Shown: positions 17,477 to 26,141 of the stretch, in pieces
Layout: each line of letters opens with the position of its first letter
Position numbering within the stretch: position 1 is the stretch's first letter
Assembly: GCF_001945395.1 (NCBI RefSeq)
Contig: NZ_MSXV01000050.1
Coordinates: forward strand, 287,739-351,738
Direction: 5' to 3'
Length of the DNA stretch: 64,000 nucleotides
Origin: Pseudomonas sp. PA15(2017)
GTDB taxonomy: Bacteria; Pseudomonadota; Gammaproteobacteria; Pseudomonadales; Pseudomonadaceae
Program-made: the position numbers and the translations under genes
Notes under the pieces: generated by a model
Told to the model about the DNA's origin: nothing
The model's input: only the letters and a program-made list of their open reading frames with translations
The model's database searches: none

Positions 17477-18007
17477 ATGAGCATCATCGGTTCGCTCACC
17501 CACTACGGCATGAGCACTGCGCTGCAGCGCACCCGCGCCGAGGAACTGGACTTCAAGAAAAGCAGCGATGCAGCCTTGCTCGTCGAGCCCGGCAAACCCC
17601 GCGAGAACGAGCGGGTCGCACCGGCGTTCAAGAGCGATGAGGCCAACGCCCACCAACAGGCGTACGACGAGGCCTTCGCGCGGATGCTCGTCACCCTCAA
17701 CAGCACGGCCAACCCGCCCAACGGTGGCGATGGGCAGAGCGCGGGCGCGCTGTCGACCGGCGACGAGGCTAAAGCCCCGGCTAAGCCGAGCGCCGTGGAT
17801 GAATTCATGGCCTACATGGCCATGACGCCGGCGGAGAAAATGCGCGACAATATTCTCAAGGAAGTCGGCATGACCGAGGAAGAATTGGAAAACCTGCCCC
17901 CTGAGCAGCGCGCCGCAGCGGAACGGGAAATCGCCGAAAAGATGCATACCCTCCAGGAACTGCAGGCCGCGCAGGATGAACAAGGCACCCTGCACGAGCA
18001 TGCCTGA
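17477..18007 (+). CDS. Conserved Pseudomonas hypothetical protein
   Basis: This 176-residue hydrophilic protein has no signal peptide or membrane segment. A low-complexity middle (about 80-110, rich in G, A, P) separates an N-terminal helix from a charged C-terminal region, MTPAEKMRDNILKEVGMTEEELENLP, of a type I recall from unassigned Pseudomonas proteins. AAGGAGG lies eight bases before the ATG, a very strong ribosome site. It is convergent with the carboxypeptidase gene with no gap. I do not recognise a function. Confidence 0.75.
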   Translation: MSIIGSLTHYGMSTALQRTRAEELDFKKSSDAALLVEPGKPRENERVAPAFKSDEANAHQQAYDEAFARMLVTLNSTANPPNGGDGQSAGALSTGDEAKAPAKPSAVDEFMAYMAMTPAEKMRDNILKEVGMTEEELENLPPEQRAAAEREIAEKMHTLQELQAAQDEQGTLHEHA

Positions 18008-19138
18008 TCAGCGCAGGCGGCCGACCATCTGGCCGATCACGCCGAGCATGTCGGCGGCCAGCTTCATCGAGCGCTCGCCATTCCAGCCGGTCGTTGGATT
18101 CGGCGTGTCGTCATGGTCCTTGAAGGGCATCTCCAGGGTGAACGACAGGCAGTCGAACTCCTGTCCGACGGCATTGCAGGCCAGGTTCAGATTGGCCTGG
18201 CCTAGCGCACTGCGCGGGTAGCCGAAGCGCGTCTGGAACTCGGCGCCGCTGTCCACCAGGCGCTGGCGGAACTCGGTTTCCAGAGCCTCCAGGCGTGGCG
18301 TGAAGCCCGGGTTGCCTTCGCAGCCGGCGGTGAACACATGGGGAATTTCCTCGTCGCCGTGGATATCCAGAAACAGGTCCACGCCCACCTCGCGCATCGC
18401 CTGCTGCACGAACAGCACTTCCGGGCTGCGCTCGGCACTCGCCGACTGCCACGCACGGTTCAGGTCCTGCCCCGCCGCACTGGTGCGCAGATGGCCGCGG
18501 AAGGCGCCATCCGGATTCATGTTCGGCACCAGGTACAGATCGGCCTGCTGCAGCAAGGCGTCCAGTTCACTATCGCCGGCATCGCCAAGGCGTCTGACGA
18601 TGCCCTCCATGAACCATTCGGCCATGTGCTCGCCCGGATGCTGCTGGGCGATGATCCATACCTTGCGCGTCGCGCCCCCATGGCGATGCACGCGCAGCAG
18701 CTCGATGTCACGGCCTTCGAGGCTGCGACCGCAGGCATGCAATTCGACACCCGGCAAAGCCAGCGCCTGCTCGATCAGCGCGGCATGTCGTGCGCGGCTG
18801 TAGGGCTCGAAGTAGGCGAACCAGATCTGCGCCTGCTCAGACTCCAGACCGAAGTGCAGCACGCCATTCTCGAAACGGCTCGGCACCCGGAACCAGGTCT
18901 GCTGATCATACGAGGCGGCGGCGTTGTAGCCCGTCCAGGCATGGCTGTAGGCCGACTGCCCGGCATTGGTGATGCTGAAGTCGTGGCGCGCACCTGGAGT
19001 CAGGCCCTCGACATGAAAATGAAACCACTGGAAATGGTCGCTGTTGAGGTCCTTGCGCATGGCCAGCAGCACCTTGTGCGGGTCGCTGGCGTCCTGCACG
19101 AGGATGTTGCCGCTGTCGAAATCCGAACTGATCTTCAT
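18008..19138 (-). CDS. M14 family zinc carboxypeptidase (cytosolic carboxypeptidase-like)
   Basis: This 376-residue enzyme has the two-part layout of the cytosolic carboxypeptidase branch of M14. A beta-rich N-domain (residues 1-115) ends in FAYFEPYSRARH, followed by the catalytic domain. The zinc ligands are H167 and E170 in QQHPGEH, and H260 in LDIHGDEE. The substrate-binding NPDG is at 208-211 and catalytic E336 in SFTLEMPF. It should remove C-terminal residues from peptides or protein tails in the cytoplasm. The bacterial substrate is unknown. ATG 19138 is preferred over the frame start at 19258, whose extra 40 residues look non-coding. Confidence 0.88.
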   Translation of the reverse strand: MKISSDFDSGNILVQDASDPHKVLLAMRKDLNSDHFQWFHFHVEGLTPGARHDFSITNAGQSAYSHAWTGYNAAASYDQQTWFRVPSRFENGVLHFGLESEQAQIWFAYFEPYSRARHAALIEQALALPGVELHACGRSLEGRDIELLRVHRHGGATRKVWIIAQQHPGEHMAEWFMEGIVRRLGDAGDSELDALLQQADLYLVPNMNPDGAFRGHLRTSAAGQDLNRAWQSASAERSPEVLFVQQAMREVGVDLFLDIHGDEEIPHVFTAGCEGNPGFTPRLEALETEFRQRLVDSGAEFQTRFGYPRSALGQANLNLACNAVGQEFDCLSFTLEMPFKDHDDTPNPTTGWNGERSMKLAADMLGVIGQMVGRLR

Positions 19139-19276
19139 GGCTCTGCTCGTTGCTGTGTTCACGGTTGCCGCAGCATCGCAGGTTCCCGACGCCGAGGAAA
19201 TGCACAGACGACGATTGCAGCGGGCGGTGCGCCGCCGCACACTGGCGCCTTCATTCACTGAACCAGCGGAGCTACC

Positions 19277-19672
19277 GTGTCCCTAGCCGATGACCTAAAC
19301 CGCCAGCACGTGCTGGACGCCGCCGACGCCCTGGATTGCACGGTCTATCGCCCGGACGAGGACGACCTGGACGCCGAGGAAGAAGACCTGGGCGATGCCA
19401 AGGTGCTGTTCACCGGCCCCTTCGAGCCGCCCCAGGAATGGGACGCCGCCGAGCGCGAGGATTACTTCGACGGCACCGACCCGGCATTGTTCGTCACCGC
19501 GCTGATCGCCTGCGAAGCCAAGCCGGGCTCCAAGGCCTTTTTCACGCCGCAGGCCGGTGACCTGCTGGCCGCCATGCACGCGGGCAAGGTCGGGATGTAC
19601 TTCGTTTGCGAGCGCCTGGACGACGAGAACGGCAGCAGTTACGTGCTGATCCGTGACGATGAGACCGACTGA
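19277..19672 (+). CDS. Conserved hypothetical protein, acidic
   Basis: This 131-residue, strongly acidic protein starts with GTG 19277 after GGAG. The DEDDLDAEEEDLGD stretch near residue 28 is followed by a compact segment with FFTPQAGDLLAAMHAGKVGMYFVCERLDDENGSSY. There is no signal peptide, membrane segment or known motif, and I cannot assign a function. It is divergent from the carboxypeptidase gene across 138 bases that should contain both promoters. Repeat copy 2 begins 57 bases after its stop. Confidence 0.7.
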   Translation: MSLADDLNRQHVLDAADALDCTVYRPDEDDLDAEEEDLGDAKVLFTGPFEPPQEWDAAEREDYFDGTDPALFVTALIACEAKPGSKAFFTPQAGDLLAAMHAGKVGMYFVCERLDDENGSSYVLIRDDETD

Positions 19673-19729
19673 ATTGCGCCGCCAGCAGGCATAAAGAAGG
19701 TTCATCGCGTTTTCACGTGGAGAAGACGC

Positions 19730-20433
19730 TTGACACCGGACTGGCAAGTTTGTGTGCGTATCGCTTACTAGCTTGGCACGATCCATTACCGTGTCTGCTG
19801 AGCGTTTAGGTTGCGCCCCTTACGGGCGCCACACCTTTCTTGCTTGCCCAAGAAAGGTGTGCCAAAGAAGGGCACCCCGACATCCGGGTTTCGCTGCGCG
19901 AAACTTCCCTCGCTCCGGCGCCGCTCCGGGGGCCGGCTTACATGGGCCATCCCTGGCCCATTAAGCCTCTCGCCGCATCCCTGCGTCTCGTCCCCCTACT
20001 CGACACCTACACTCGGCCTCCTGACGGGACCGGACCGCGAGCTTGCAAGATTTCTACAGGCTCAAGCTCGTCGGTGTCTGTTTTTGCTTTTGAGCTGCAA
20101 TCGCACAGGCGCCACCCAAGTCCCCTTCAGGAGGCCGAATGGAATCGCCACGTAAGGGGTTGAGCGACATGGATGTCGCGAGAGCTGCGATGGGCCAGGG
20201 ATGGCCCTTCGCAGCGTGCCCCTGGAGTGGTGATGGAATGAGGGAACCCCGGCGCAGCAGGGCGGGGGCGCCTAGCCCGGATGGTGGGGTGCCCTTCTCT
20301 TTGGTTACTTTCTCTTGGGCAAGCAAGAGAAAGTGACTCGCCCGTAAGGGGCGAAACCCATCCGGCCAGGCGGCGTGCTAATGGAGAATGCCAAGTAATC
20401 GCAGCGAACGCTTTATTGCCAGTCCGGTGTCAG
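19730..20433. repeat. Large inverted-repeat element, copy 2 (704 bp)
   Basis: This is the second copy of the element at 3391-4156, in the same orientation. Its outer ends are a perfect 17-base inverted pair, TGACACCGGACTGGCAA and its complement. It lacks the extra ~58 bases of copy 1, so its right arm reads continuously from CAAGCAAGAG to AAAGTGACTCGCCCG and mirrors the left arm better. The two copies are otherwise nearly identical through the centre. It ends about 30 bases before the terminator of the transporter operon and encodes nothing recognisable. Confidence 0.9.
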
Positions 20434-20463
20434 CCCGCACCTTCCCAAACTATGCGAAGAACA

Positions 20464-20495
20464 CAAAAAACCGCCGCCACCCAGAGGGCGGCGGC
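20464..20495 (-). terminator. Terminator of the agtABCD-type operon
   Basis: Read on the minus strand, CCGCCGCC and GGCGGCGG form an 8-bp GC stem around an eight-base loop, followed directly by six T residues. It lies 22 bases past the stop of the last permease gene. Confidence 0.9.
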
Positions 20496-20516
20496 TACGG
20501 CTACGCCGCGAAAACG

Positions 20517-21344
20517 CTATTCGCTGACCTGGGTGCGCATCTTCTCGCTGCGCCCGCGCAACCACTCCAGGGTCAGCAGCAGCAGGATCGAGAAGCCGAT
20601 CAGCAGGGTCGCGGCGGCGGCGATGGTCGGGCTGAGGTTCTCGCGGATGCCGCTGAACATCTGCCGCGGCAGGGTGACCTGCTCGGGGCCGGCGAGGAAC
20701 AGGGTGACCACCACTTCATCGAACGACGTGGCAAAGGCGAACAGCGCGCCGGAGATCACGCCCGGTGCGATCAGCGGCAGGGTCACCCGGCGGAACGCGG
20801 TGATCGGCGAGGCCCCCAGGCTGGCCGCGGCGCGTACCAGGTTGTAGTTGAAACCCTGCAGAGTCGCCGACACGGTGATGATCACGAAGGGCACGCCCAG
20901 TACCGCGTGGACCACGATCAACGACAGGTAGCCGTTGGCCAGGCCCAGCGGTGCGAAGAACAGGTAACTGGCGACACCGACGATCACCACCGGCACCACC
21001 ATGGGCGAAATCAGCAGGCTCATCACCAGCGCCTTGCCGCGAAACTCCGAGCGGGTCAGGCCGATCGCCGCCAGGGTGCCGAGAATCATCGCCAGCACGG
21101 TCGCCGCCGGGGCGATGATCATGCTGTTCTTCAGGGCGCGCATCCAGCCGGCCGAGCCGAAGAAGTCCTCGTACCAGCGCATCGAGAACCCTTGCATCGG
21201 GTAGATCAGAAAGGTGCCGGAGTTGAACGACAGCGGCACGATGACCAGGATCGGCAGCACCAGGAACAGCAGCACCAGGCCGCAGAGCAGGCGCAAACCG
21301 TAGTACCAGGCGCGCTCGACGGGAGACATGTAGGGGCTCAGCAT
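20517..21344 (-). CDS. agtD: ABC transporter permease, PotC type (AgtD-like)
   Basis: This 275-residue inner-membrane permease has six predicted spans and the EAA-type cytoplasmic loop (RAAASLGASPITAFRRVTLPLIAPG, about 175-200) that docks the ATPase. It belongs to the polyamine/opine-type (PotC) permeases. The symbol rests on gene order: a two-component pair followed by ATPase, binding protein, permease, permease is the arrangement of P. aeruginosa agtSR-agtABCD, linked to uptake of 4-aminobutyrate and 5-aminovalerate. The ATG at 21344 has GGAGAATAG upstream. A palindromic element separates it from the other permease gene. Confidence 0.85.
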   Translation of the reverse strand: MLSPYMSPVERAWYYGLRLLCGLVLLFLVLPILVIVPLSFNSGTFLIYPMQGFSMRWYEDFFGSAGWMRALKNSMIIAPAATVLAMILGTLAAIGLTRSEFRGKALVMSLLISPMVVPVVIVGVASYLFFAPLGLANGYLSLIVVHAVLGVPFVIITVSATLQGFNYNLVRAAASLGASPITAFRRVTLPLIAPGVISGALFAFATSFDEVVVTLFLAGPEQVTLPRQMFSGIRENLSPTIAAAATLLIGFSILLLLTLEWLRGRSEKMRTQVSE

Positions 21345-21365
21345 TTTCTATTCTCCATTCCATAA

Positions 21366-21503
21366 GCAGGTCGCTGAAAAACTACCTGCGTTGCCGCTAC
21401 TTCGTTGAACCTTCCTCGAAATGCTCATGTACAAAAGTACACTCCGCTTTCTCGTCTCGTTCGCCTCGTAGCGGCTGCCTCGCTAACGTTTTTCAATCGA
21501 CTG
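21366..21503. repeat. Palindromic element between the two permease genes (138 bp)
   Basis: An imperfect palindrome: GCAGGTCGCTGAAAAAC at the left is mirrored by the complement of GTTTTTCAATCGACTGC at the right. The centre holds TGTACAAAAGTACA. The right end touches the stop codon of the upstream permease gene (21504-21506). The core TGCTCATGTAC at 21422-21432 resembles one in the element at 25275-25500. Confidence 0.75.
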
Positions 21504-22751
21504 CTAACCCAGACGCAACCGACCCGCCCCCACCAACCAGCTGTACACCACGTAGAGCAGCAGCGTGGCGACCAGCAGCAAGCCGCCCAGCGCGGTGGCC
21601 ATGCCCCAGTTGATGGTGGTGTTGGTGTAGAAGGCGACGAAGTAGCTGACCATCTGGTCGCTCGGGCTGCCGAGCAGCGCAGGCGTGATGTAGTAGCCGA
21701 TGGACAGGATGAACACCAGCAAGCAACCGGCGCCGACACCGGCCAGGGTCTGCGGAAAATACACCCGCCAGAAGCTGGCAAACGGGTGACAGCCCAGGGA
21801 AATCGCGGCGCGCATGTAGGTTGGCGAGATGCCCTTCATGACGCTGTAGATCGGCAGGATCATGAACGGCAGCATGATGTGCACCATGGAGATGTACACC
21901 CCGGCGCGGTTGAACACCAGCTCCAGCGGCTGATCGATCAGCCCCAGCTTGATCAGCGCCGAGTTGATCAGCCCGCCGGACTGCAACAACACGATCCACG
22001 CCGCCACGCGCACCAGGATCGAGGTCCAGAACGGCAACAGCACCATGATCATCAGCAGGTTGCCCTGGCGGGTCGGCAGGTTGGCCAAGAGATACGCCAG
22101 CGGATAGGCCAGCGCCAGGCAGATGGCGGTGATCACCGCGCCCATCCAGAAGGTGCGGGCGAAGATGTCCAGATAAATGGCCTGGTCGGGGGTGGTCTTG
22201 ACCACGGCGCCGGAGTCGTCGACGCGATGATCCAGCGCAGCGAGCAGGTAGTACGACGTCCAGGAACTGCTGTTGCGGCGAATCACCTGCCAGTAGGCGG
22301 GGTCGCCCCAGCGCTCGTCGAAGGATTCCAGCGCGTCCTTGTAGGAAGCCGGCTCGGCTTCGAACGGCAGCGAGCGGCCGGTCTTGGCCAGCAGGCTGCG
22401 GTAGCCGGCCAGCTCCATGTTCAGGCGCTTGGACAGGTCACCCAGCTTCTGCTGCTCGCGGGCGTCGGCCAGGTCCAGCGCCAGCGCCTTGTAGGCGTAC
22501 TCCTCGGGCAGACCCCGGCCGTCCCAGCTGTCGATGGCTTCGACGGTGCGCGGCAGCGAGCCGACCACGTCCGGGTTATCCACGCTGCGGTTGAGCAGCG
22601 CCACGATCGGCACCAGAAAGGTGAATACGAGAAACAGCACCAACGGCAGGATCAAGGCCTGGGATTTCAGGCGATTCATCCGCTCGGCGCGCGCCAGCCG
22701 CTGCTTGAGCGTAGGGCCGGCGACCTCGGCATGGGGCACTGCTAGGGCCAT
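21504..22751 (-). CDS. agtC: ABC transporter permease, PotB type with large periplasmic insert (AgtC-like)
   Basis: At 415 residues this is about 120 longer than ordinary PotB permeases. The extra sequence lies between the first membrane span (about 30-52) and the second (about 200). It is hydrophilic, with YKALALDLADAREQQKLGDL and similar helices, so it should form a periplasmic domain. The EAA loop (RAAISLGCHPFASFWRVYFPQ) is near 320. The ATG at 22751 follows GGAG. It lies 115 bases after the binding-protein gene, and the palindrome at 21366 sits between it and the partner permease. Confidence 0.85.
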   Translation of the reverse strand: MALAVPHAEVAGPTLKQRLARAERMNRLKSQALILPLVLFLVFTFLVPIVALLNRSVDNPDVVGSLPRTVEAIDSWDGRGLPEEYAYKALALDLADAREQQKLGDLSKRLNMELAGYRSLLAKTGRSLPFEAEPASYKDALESFDERWGDPAYWQVIRRNSSSWTSYYLLAALDHRVDDSGAVVKTTPDQAIYLDIFARTFWMGAVITAICLALAYPLAYLLANLPTRQGNLLMIMVLLPFWTSILVRVAAWIVLLQSGGLINSALIKLGLIDQPLELVFNRAGVYISMVHIMLPFMILPIYSVMKGISPTYMRAAISLGCHPFASFWRVYFPQTLAGVGAGCLLVFILSIGYYITPALLGSPSDQMVSYFVAFYTNTTINWGMATALGGLLLVATLLLYVVYSWLVGAGRLRLG

Positions 22752-22866
22752 GGGGATAACTCCGGTGAAGCGGATAAGAATTCGGGGGTAAAGCCGGAGC
22801 GCCGATACGCCAGCGCTCCGTGAAGCGAAGGGGCAAGGCGCTTACGCCCTGCTCCGCAACGCGCCG

Positions 22867-23901
22867 TTACTTGGCGGCCCAGGCGTTGAAACGCTGCTCC
22901 AGCACTTCGCCGAAATCGGCCCAGAAGGTCACGTCCATGGCCACCTGGTTGGCGATGTTCTGCGGGGCGGTCGGCAAGTCGGCGGCGACCTTGGCGTCGA
23001 GCAGATCAACCGCCTTCGGGTTCACCGGCCCATAGGCGATGTTTTCCGAGTAGGTCTTCTGGTTTTCCGCCTGCAGGGTGTAGGCGATGAATTTCATGGC
23101 CTCGTCCTTGTTCTTCGCGCCCTTCGGGATGGCCCAGGCGTCGAAGTCGTAGATGCCACCGTCCCATACCACTTTCAGGCTGCTGCCCTCTTTCTGGGTG
23201 GCGGCGATGCGGCCGTTGTAGGCCGAGCTCATGACCACGTCACCCGAGGCGAGGTACTGCGGCGGCTGGGCGCCGGCTTCCCACCACTGGATGTACGGCT
23301 TGAGTTCGTCGAGTTTCTTGAACGCGCGCTCCTGGCCGTCCTTGCTCGCCAGCACTTTGTAGACGTCTTTCGGCGCAACGCCGTCAGCCATTAGGGCGAA
23401 TTCGAGGGTGTACTTGGCGCCCTTGCGCAGGCCGCGCTTGCCCGGGAATTTCTTCACGTCCCAGAAATCCGCCCAACCCGTCGGCGCGGTGCTCAGCTTG
23501 TCGGCGTTGTAGGCCATGACGGTCGACCAGACGAAGAAGCCGACGCCGCACATCGAGGCAGCGCCCGGCACTAGGGCCTTCTTGTCACCGACTACGGCGT
23601 AGTCGATCTCTTCGAACAGGTCTTCGTCGCAACCACGGGCCAGTTCGGGGGACTCGACCTCGACCAGGTCCCAGGACACGCTGTTGGTGTCGACCATGGC
23701 TTTGACCTTGGCCATCTCGCCGTTGTACTCGCCGGCGATGATCTTGCCGTTACCGGCCGCTTCCCACGGCTGGTAGTAGGCCTTGACCTGGGCGTCCTTG
23801 TTGGCGCCACCGAAGTTGATGACCGTGAGGTCTGCAGCGTGAACCTGTGCAGCGCAGACCAGGCCCAGTGTCAGCGCGGAAAGGGAGAATAGCTTCGACA
23901 T
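22867..23901 (-). CDS. agtB: Periplasmic substrate-binding protein, PotD/SBP_bac_8 type (AgtB-like)
   Basis: This 344-residue exported protein has a classic signal peptide (MSKLFSLSALTLGLVCAAQVHA, cut after AHA) and mature start ADLTVINFGGANKD, as in polyamine-type binding proteins. It would deliver the ligand to the two permeases. The ATG at 23901 with TTGGAG upstream begins the signal peptide exactly, so the 16 extra residues of the longer frame are not used. It is 44 bases after the ATPase gene in the same operon. The ligand is inferred from gene order, not from binding-site residues. Confidence 0.87.
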   Translation of the reverse strand: MSKLFSLSALTLGLVCAAQVHAADLTVINFGGANKDAQVKAYYQPWEAAGNGKIIAGEYNGEMAKVKAMVDTNSVSWDLVEVESPELARGCDEDLFEEIDYAVVGDKKALVPGAASMCGVGFFVWSTVMAYNADKLSTAPTGWADFWDVKKFPGKRGLRKGAKYTLEFALMADGVAPKDVYKVLASKDGQERAFKKLDELKPYIQWWEAGAQPPQYLASGDVVMSSAYNGRIAATQKEGSSLKVVWDGGIYDFDAWAIPKGAKNKDEAMKFIAYTLQAENQKTYSENIAYGPVNPKAVDLLDAKVAADLPTAPQNIANQVAMDVTFWADFGEVLEQRFNAWAAK

Positions 23902-23945
23902 TTTTATATTGGCTCCAAGTGCTGTGGTAAAGCGCAAAACGCCGA

Positions 23946-25055
23946 TCACTCCGCCGACAGCGGATCGAGGGCGCGAACGTGCTCGACCTGCCAGCCGAGC
24001 GGAATCACATCACCGACCGCGAGCGCAGGATCGAGCTCGGCAATCGGCTGTTTGACGAAGAAGTCGGTCTTGCCACAGACCTCCAAGCGCACACGCACGT
24101 GGTCGCCCAGGTAGATGAATTCCGATACACGGCCGGAGAAGCGGTTGTCGCAGCCCTCGGCCGCGGCGTTCAGGCGGATGCGTTCGGGGCGGATCGACAG
24201 GCTGACGGCGTCGCCGGGCTGGCCTACGTTGACCGCCAGCGCCTGGACCTTCTCGCCCCGGCCCAGTTGCACGGTGCAGGTGTCACCCGTGCGCTCGACC
24301 AGCTCGCCGGCGAAGCGGTTGTTCTCACCGATGAACTGCGCCACGAAGGTGTTGCGCGGCGACTCGTAGAGCTCGCGCGGCGGGGCGATCTGCTGGATTT
24401 CGCCCTGGTGGAACACCGCAACGCGATCGGACATGGTCAGCGCTTCGCTCTGGTCGTGGGTCACGTACACCACGGTCACGCCCAGGCGCTGATGGATGTG
24501 CTTGATCTCCATCTGCATGTGTTCGCGCAGTTGCTTGTCGAGCGCGCCGAGGGGCTCGTCCATCAGCACCAGCTGCGGCTCGAACACCAGGGCACGAGCC
24601 AGGGCCACGCGCTGCTGCTGGCCGCCGGAGAGCTGGGCGGGATAGCGACCGGCGAAGGCATCCAGCTGCACCATGGACAGGGAGCGTTTGACCTTCTCGC
24701 CGACGTCGGCCTTGCTCATGCCGCGCACGCTGAGCGGGAAGGCCAGGTTCTCGGCCACCGTCATGTGCGGGAACAGGGCGTAGTTCTGAAACACCATGCC
24801 GATGTCGCGCTTGTGCGGCGGCACGTTGTTCAGGCGCTTGCCGGCCAGGGTGATCTCACCGGCGGTGGGCGTCTCGAAGCCGGCCAGCATCATCAGGCTG
24901 GTGGTCTTGCCGGAGCCGGACGGCCCGAGCAGGGTCAGGAACTCGCCCTTGCGAATATCCAGATTGAGATCTTTGACGATCAGGTTCTCGCCGTCGTAGC
25001 TCTTTTGCACGCCACGAAAGCTGACCAGGATGTCGCTCGAAGAAGTGTCGCCCAT
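23946..25055 (-). CDS. agtA: ABC transporter ATP-binding protein, PotA type (AgtA-like)
   Basis: This 369-residue ATPase has Walker A GPSGSGKT near 45, the Q-loop [13 protein letters not shown], signature [15 protein letters not shown] and Walker B LVLMDEP. The C-terminal third is a TOBE-type regulatory domain typical of PotA. It energises the two permeases downstream. The start is ATG 25055, with an adjacent GTG one codon earlier also possible. It is the first gene of the leftward operon. Its 444-base upstream region holds a palindrome at the far end and, near the gene, an AT-richer stretch around 25120-25200 that probably contains the promoter. Confidence 0.9.
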   Translation of the reverse strand: MGDTSSSDILVSFRGVQKSYDGENLIVKDLNLDIRKGEFLTLLGPSGSGKTTSLMMLAGFETPTAGEITLAGKRLNNVPPHKRDIGMVFQNYALFPHMTVAENLAFPLSVRGMSKADVGEKVKRSLSMVQLDAFAGRYPAQLSGGQQQRVALARALVFEPQLVLMDEPLGALDKQLREHMQMEIKHIHQRLGVTVVYVTHDQSEALTMSDRVAVFHQGEIQQIAPPRELYESPRNTFVAQFIGENNRFAGELVERTGDTCTVQLGRGEKVQALAVNVGQPGDAVSLSIRPERIRLNAAAEGCDNRFSGRVSEFIYLGDHVRVRLEVCGKTDFFVKQPIAELDPALAVGDVIPLGWQVEHVRALDPLSAE

Positions 25056-25274
25056 CACCGCACCTGCCTGTTGTTCTACCTTCAGCCAAGACTAGAACCG
25101 GCGTTGGCGCCTGGAAATCGGGCGTACTGACACTTTGCTATAAGGCAGGCGGAAAGGCGCTTGTAGGGCGATCCCTACAACGATGTCGCGATTGGATAAG
25201 TATTGGCGTGACACTAACGGCGCCATGCGGCGCCGCACAGCGCAGGCTGTCGTGAATGGATAAGTGGCGCGTTT

Positions 25275-25500
25275 AGAGCCTGTTCAAAGGCTCGCGAGCT
25301 AGAGCAATGCAAGGGCTAGGCGCCCCCGCAAAAACAGGCGAGGACCGGTCGGAGTCGCGCCCGACTTTACGAGCTGTAAATGAGCAGTACTCGCTTCGCT
25401 CGCCCTCCGGGCCGCGCTAAAGCGCGTTAGCCGCAAGCGGCTTGCCGAGCCTGTTTTTAACGCGGCAGTGCCGACGCGCAGCCGACTCTGAACAGGTTCT
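25275..25500. repeat. Palindromic element between agtR-like and agtA-like genes (226 bp)
   Basis: The left end GAGCCTGTTCAAAGGCTCGC is mirrored by the complement of the right end (AGAACCTGTTCAGAGTCGGC), with a further inner pair around AACAGGC and GCCTGTTTTT. The core GTAAATGAGCA at 25376-25386 is the complement of TGCTCATTTAC. The right end runs into the stop codon of the response-regulator gene (25500-25502). In P. aeruginosa another ABC binding-protein gene (PA0602) occupies this interval, and there is none here. Confidence 0.75.
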
Positions 25501-26129
25501 CAGACCAGCTTGTGCTCGACCGCGTAACGCACCAGGTCCGCCACCGAATGCAGATTGAGCTTCTGCATCAGCCGCGCCTTGTGGGTGCTGATGGTCTTGC
25601 TGCTGAGCGCCAGGTGGGCGGCGATCTCGTTGACGCCCTCGCCCTGCACCAGGCGCTCGAACACCGAGAACTCCCGCTCCGACAGCAACGCGTGGGGCGG
25701 CCGCGAGTCGGTCAGACCGACCTCGAAGACCATGCGGTCGGCCAGCTCGGGATCGATATAGCGCCCGCCGCCGGCGACCTTGCGGATCGCGGTGAGCAGC
25801 AGGGCCGGGTCGCTGTCCTTGGTGGCATAACCCGCCGCACCGATCTTCAGGGCGCGGGCGGCCATCTGCGCCTCGTCGTGCATCGACAGCACCAGAATCG
25901 CCGGTGCCTGGCTCAGTGCGCGAATCCGCGGAATCGCCTCCAGACCGTTGACGCCGGGCATGGAGATATCCAGCAGCACCACCTCACAGGGCGTGTGCCG
26001 CAAGGTTTCCAGCAACTGCTCGCCGTTGCTCGCTTCGCCGACCACCTGCAGGTCGCGGGCCATGCCGATCAGCTGCTTGATGCCCTCGCGGACGATGGTA
26101 TGGTCTTCGGCCACCAGTACTCGGATCAC
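25500..26129 (-). CDS. agtR: NarL/LuxR-family response regulator (AgtR-like)
   Basis: This 209-residue regulator has a receiver domain (VAEDHT, D54 in LLDISMPG, K104 in TKDSD) and a C-terminal LuxR helix-turn-helix (LSEREFSVFERL, NEIAAHLALSSKTISTHKARLMQKL). It starts with GTG 26129 after GAGGTTGAG. It lies 12 bases after the sensor gene, so they form a pair. Position beside the transporter suggests it activates agtABCD when the sensor detects substrate. Confidence 0.88.
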   Translation of the reverse strand: MIRVLVAEDHTIVREGIKQLIGMARDLQVVGEASNGEQLLETLRHTPCEVVLLDISMPGVNGLEAIPRIRALSQAPAILVLSMHDEAQMAARALKIGAAGYATKDSDPALLLTAIRKVAGGGRYIDPELADRMVFEVGLTDSRPPHALLSEREFSVFERLVQGEGVNEIAAHLALSSKTISTHKARLMQKLNLHSVADLVRYAVEHKLV

Positions 26130-26141
26130 GGGCTCAACCTC

